From: Chloroflexia bacterium | Lineage (GTDB): Bacteria > Chloroflexota > Chloroflexia > Thermomicrobiales > UBA6265 | Assembly (NCBI GenBank): GCA_013696525.1 | Contig: JACCYK010000113.1 | Location: 1 to 6,195 of the forward strand | Direction of reading: 5' to 3' | Length of the DNA: 6,195 bases | In this document: piece after piece, positions 5,545 to 6,195 of the stretch | Layout of the letters: every line of letters starts with the position of its first letter | How positions within the stretch are numbered: position 1 is the stretch's first letter | The notes under the pieces: generated by a model | The model's database searches: none | The model's input: only the letters and a program-made list of their open reading frames with translations | What the model was told of the DNA's origin: nothing | Position numbers and translations under genes: made by a program

Positions 5545-6195
5545 TCATGGCGGCGACACCGGGGCGAGCAGCGGCGGCTCGGTCATGGCGGCGGGGATCG
5601 GGAGGCCGAGCAACGTGAGGACGGTCGGGGCGATGGCGCTGAGGCGGGCGTCCTGGCGGAGGACGGCGTGGCGGTAGGGGTCGGCCTCCGGGGTGACCAG
5701 GACGACCGGGACCGGATTTGTCGTGTGAGCGGTCAGCGGCTGGCCGGTGAGCGGGTCGAGCATCGTTTCGGCGTTGCCATGGTCGGCGGTGACCAGCAGG
5801 CGGCCGCCGGCGGCCAGGGCCGCGGCCACCACCTCGCCCAGACAGGCATCGACCGTCTCCACCGCCGCCACGGTGGCGGCGAAGTCGCCGGTATGGCCGA
5901 CCATGTCCGGGTTGGCGAAGTTGACAATGACGAACCCGTACCGGCCGGCGGCGATCGCCGCCATCGTGGCGGCGGTGACGCCGGCGGCGCTCATCTCCGG
6001 TTGCCGGTCATAGGTCGCCACTCGCGGCGACGGGATGAGGGCTCGCTCCTCGCCGGGAAACGGCTCCTCCCGGCCGCCATTGAGGAAGAAGGTGACGTGG
6101 GCGTACTTCTCGGTCTCGGCGCTGTGGAACTGCCGGAGGCCGGCTTCGCTGATGGCGCGGGCTAAGGGGTAGTCGACGTCATGTGGCGGGAAGGC
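5545..6195 (-). CDS. gpmI: 2,3-bisphosphoglycerate-independent phosphoglycerate mutase, C-terminal part
   Basis: Cytosolic glycolytic enzyme that interconverts 3- and 2-phosphoglycerate through a phosphoserine intermediate and two Mn ions. The frame runs off the right edge; the visible 216 residues are the C-terminal portion of a protein usually a little over 500 long. Family signatures in fragment numbering: ETEKYAHVTFFLNGG (27-41), PFPGEERALIPSPRVATYD (45-63), QPEMSAAGVT (65-74), FANPDMVGHTGDF (93-105), LLVTADHGNAETM (133-145), LTAHTTNPVPVVLV (154-167). The metal ligands of this half are all present: Asp97 and His101 (PDMVGH), Asp138 and His139 (ADHGN), His157 (AHTTNPVP). The Ser nucleophile and the other ligands lie in the missing N-terminal half. 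The C-terminal tail ends Pro-rich (LAPVSPP). The stop overlaps an ATG (ATGA) 45 bases before the preferred start of the next gene, suggesting an operon. Confidence 0.97.
   Translation of the reverse strand, partial: AFPPHDVDYPLARAISEAGLRQFHSAETEKYAHVTFFLNGGREEPFPGEERALIPSPRVATYDRQPEMSAAGVTAATMAAIAAGRYGFVIVNFANPDMVGHTGDFAATVAAVETVDACLGEVVAAALAAGGRLLVTADHGNAETMLDPLTGQPLTAHTTNPVPVVLVTPEADPYRHAVLRQDARLSAIAPTVLTLLGLPIPAAMTEPPLLAPVSPP

Noticed and set aside
5494..6165. Plus-strand frame of 223 codons
   Set aside because: It is antisense to gpmI, whose catalytic motifs are unmistakable; the plus-strand translation is a low-complexity Gly/Arg-rich shadow.
1..6195. CRISPR array, tRNA, rRNA, riboswitch, or defence or secondary-metabolite cluster
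   Set aside because: No regularly spaced direct repeats, RNA-gene signatures or characteristic enzymes are visible; the lone methyltransferase has no nuclease or specificity partner.

Overview
This window is a GC-rich bacterial chromosomal fragment with two insertion sequences among ordinary housekeeping and hypothetical genes. No rRNA or taxon marker is present. The GC-rich codon use, the secreted NTF2-like protein, the small SHOCT-domain membrane protein and the style of the hypothetical genes remind me of Chloroflexota (Thermomicrobia-like), but that placement is a guess.

Layout, left to right. 1-~1189: one end of an IS256-family element read on the minus strand. Its transposase runs off the left edge and is dead: an 8-bp tandem duplication (598-613) breaks the frame, and the first catalytic Asp reads as Ala. 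~1191-1724 (+): the remains of an apparently secreted NTF2-like protein whose 5' end is missing exactly where the IS begins. 1783-2034 (+): a small one-helix membrane protein with a C-terminal SHOCT motif. 1988-2434 (-): a conserved-looking His-rich hypothetical protein whose last residues are read antisense through the end of the SHOCT gene, so its C-terminus was probably lost at a rearrangement joint near 2030-2038. 2517-3311 (-): a class I SAM-dependent methyltransferase. ~3325-4623 (-): an apparently intact IS3-family element, with orfA and orfB overlapping by ATGA and a complete DDE triad. 4651-4920 and 4910-5500 (-): two adjacent genes that together carry three copies of an unnamed module of about 62 residues. 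5545-6195 (-): the C-terminal 216 residues of cofactor-independent phosphoglycerate mutase (gpmI), which continues off the right edge.

How the genes fit together: gpmI, the two-module gene and the one-module gene lie head to tail on the minus strand with short gaps or overlaps and look like one operon. The IS3 element sits just downstream of them in the same orientation and ends a few bases before the ribosome-binding site of the methyltransferase, so that gene may now depend on read-through. The left third shows erosion by mobile elements: one gene cut by IS256, a second joint without a visible IS, and a decayed transposase. I see no CRISPR array, tRNA, rRNA or recognisable defence system. 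The least explained element is the repeated module encoded next to gpmI.
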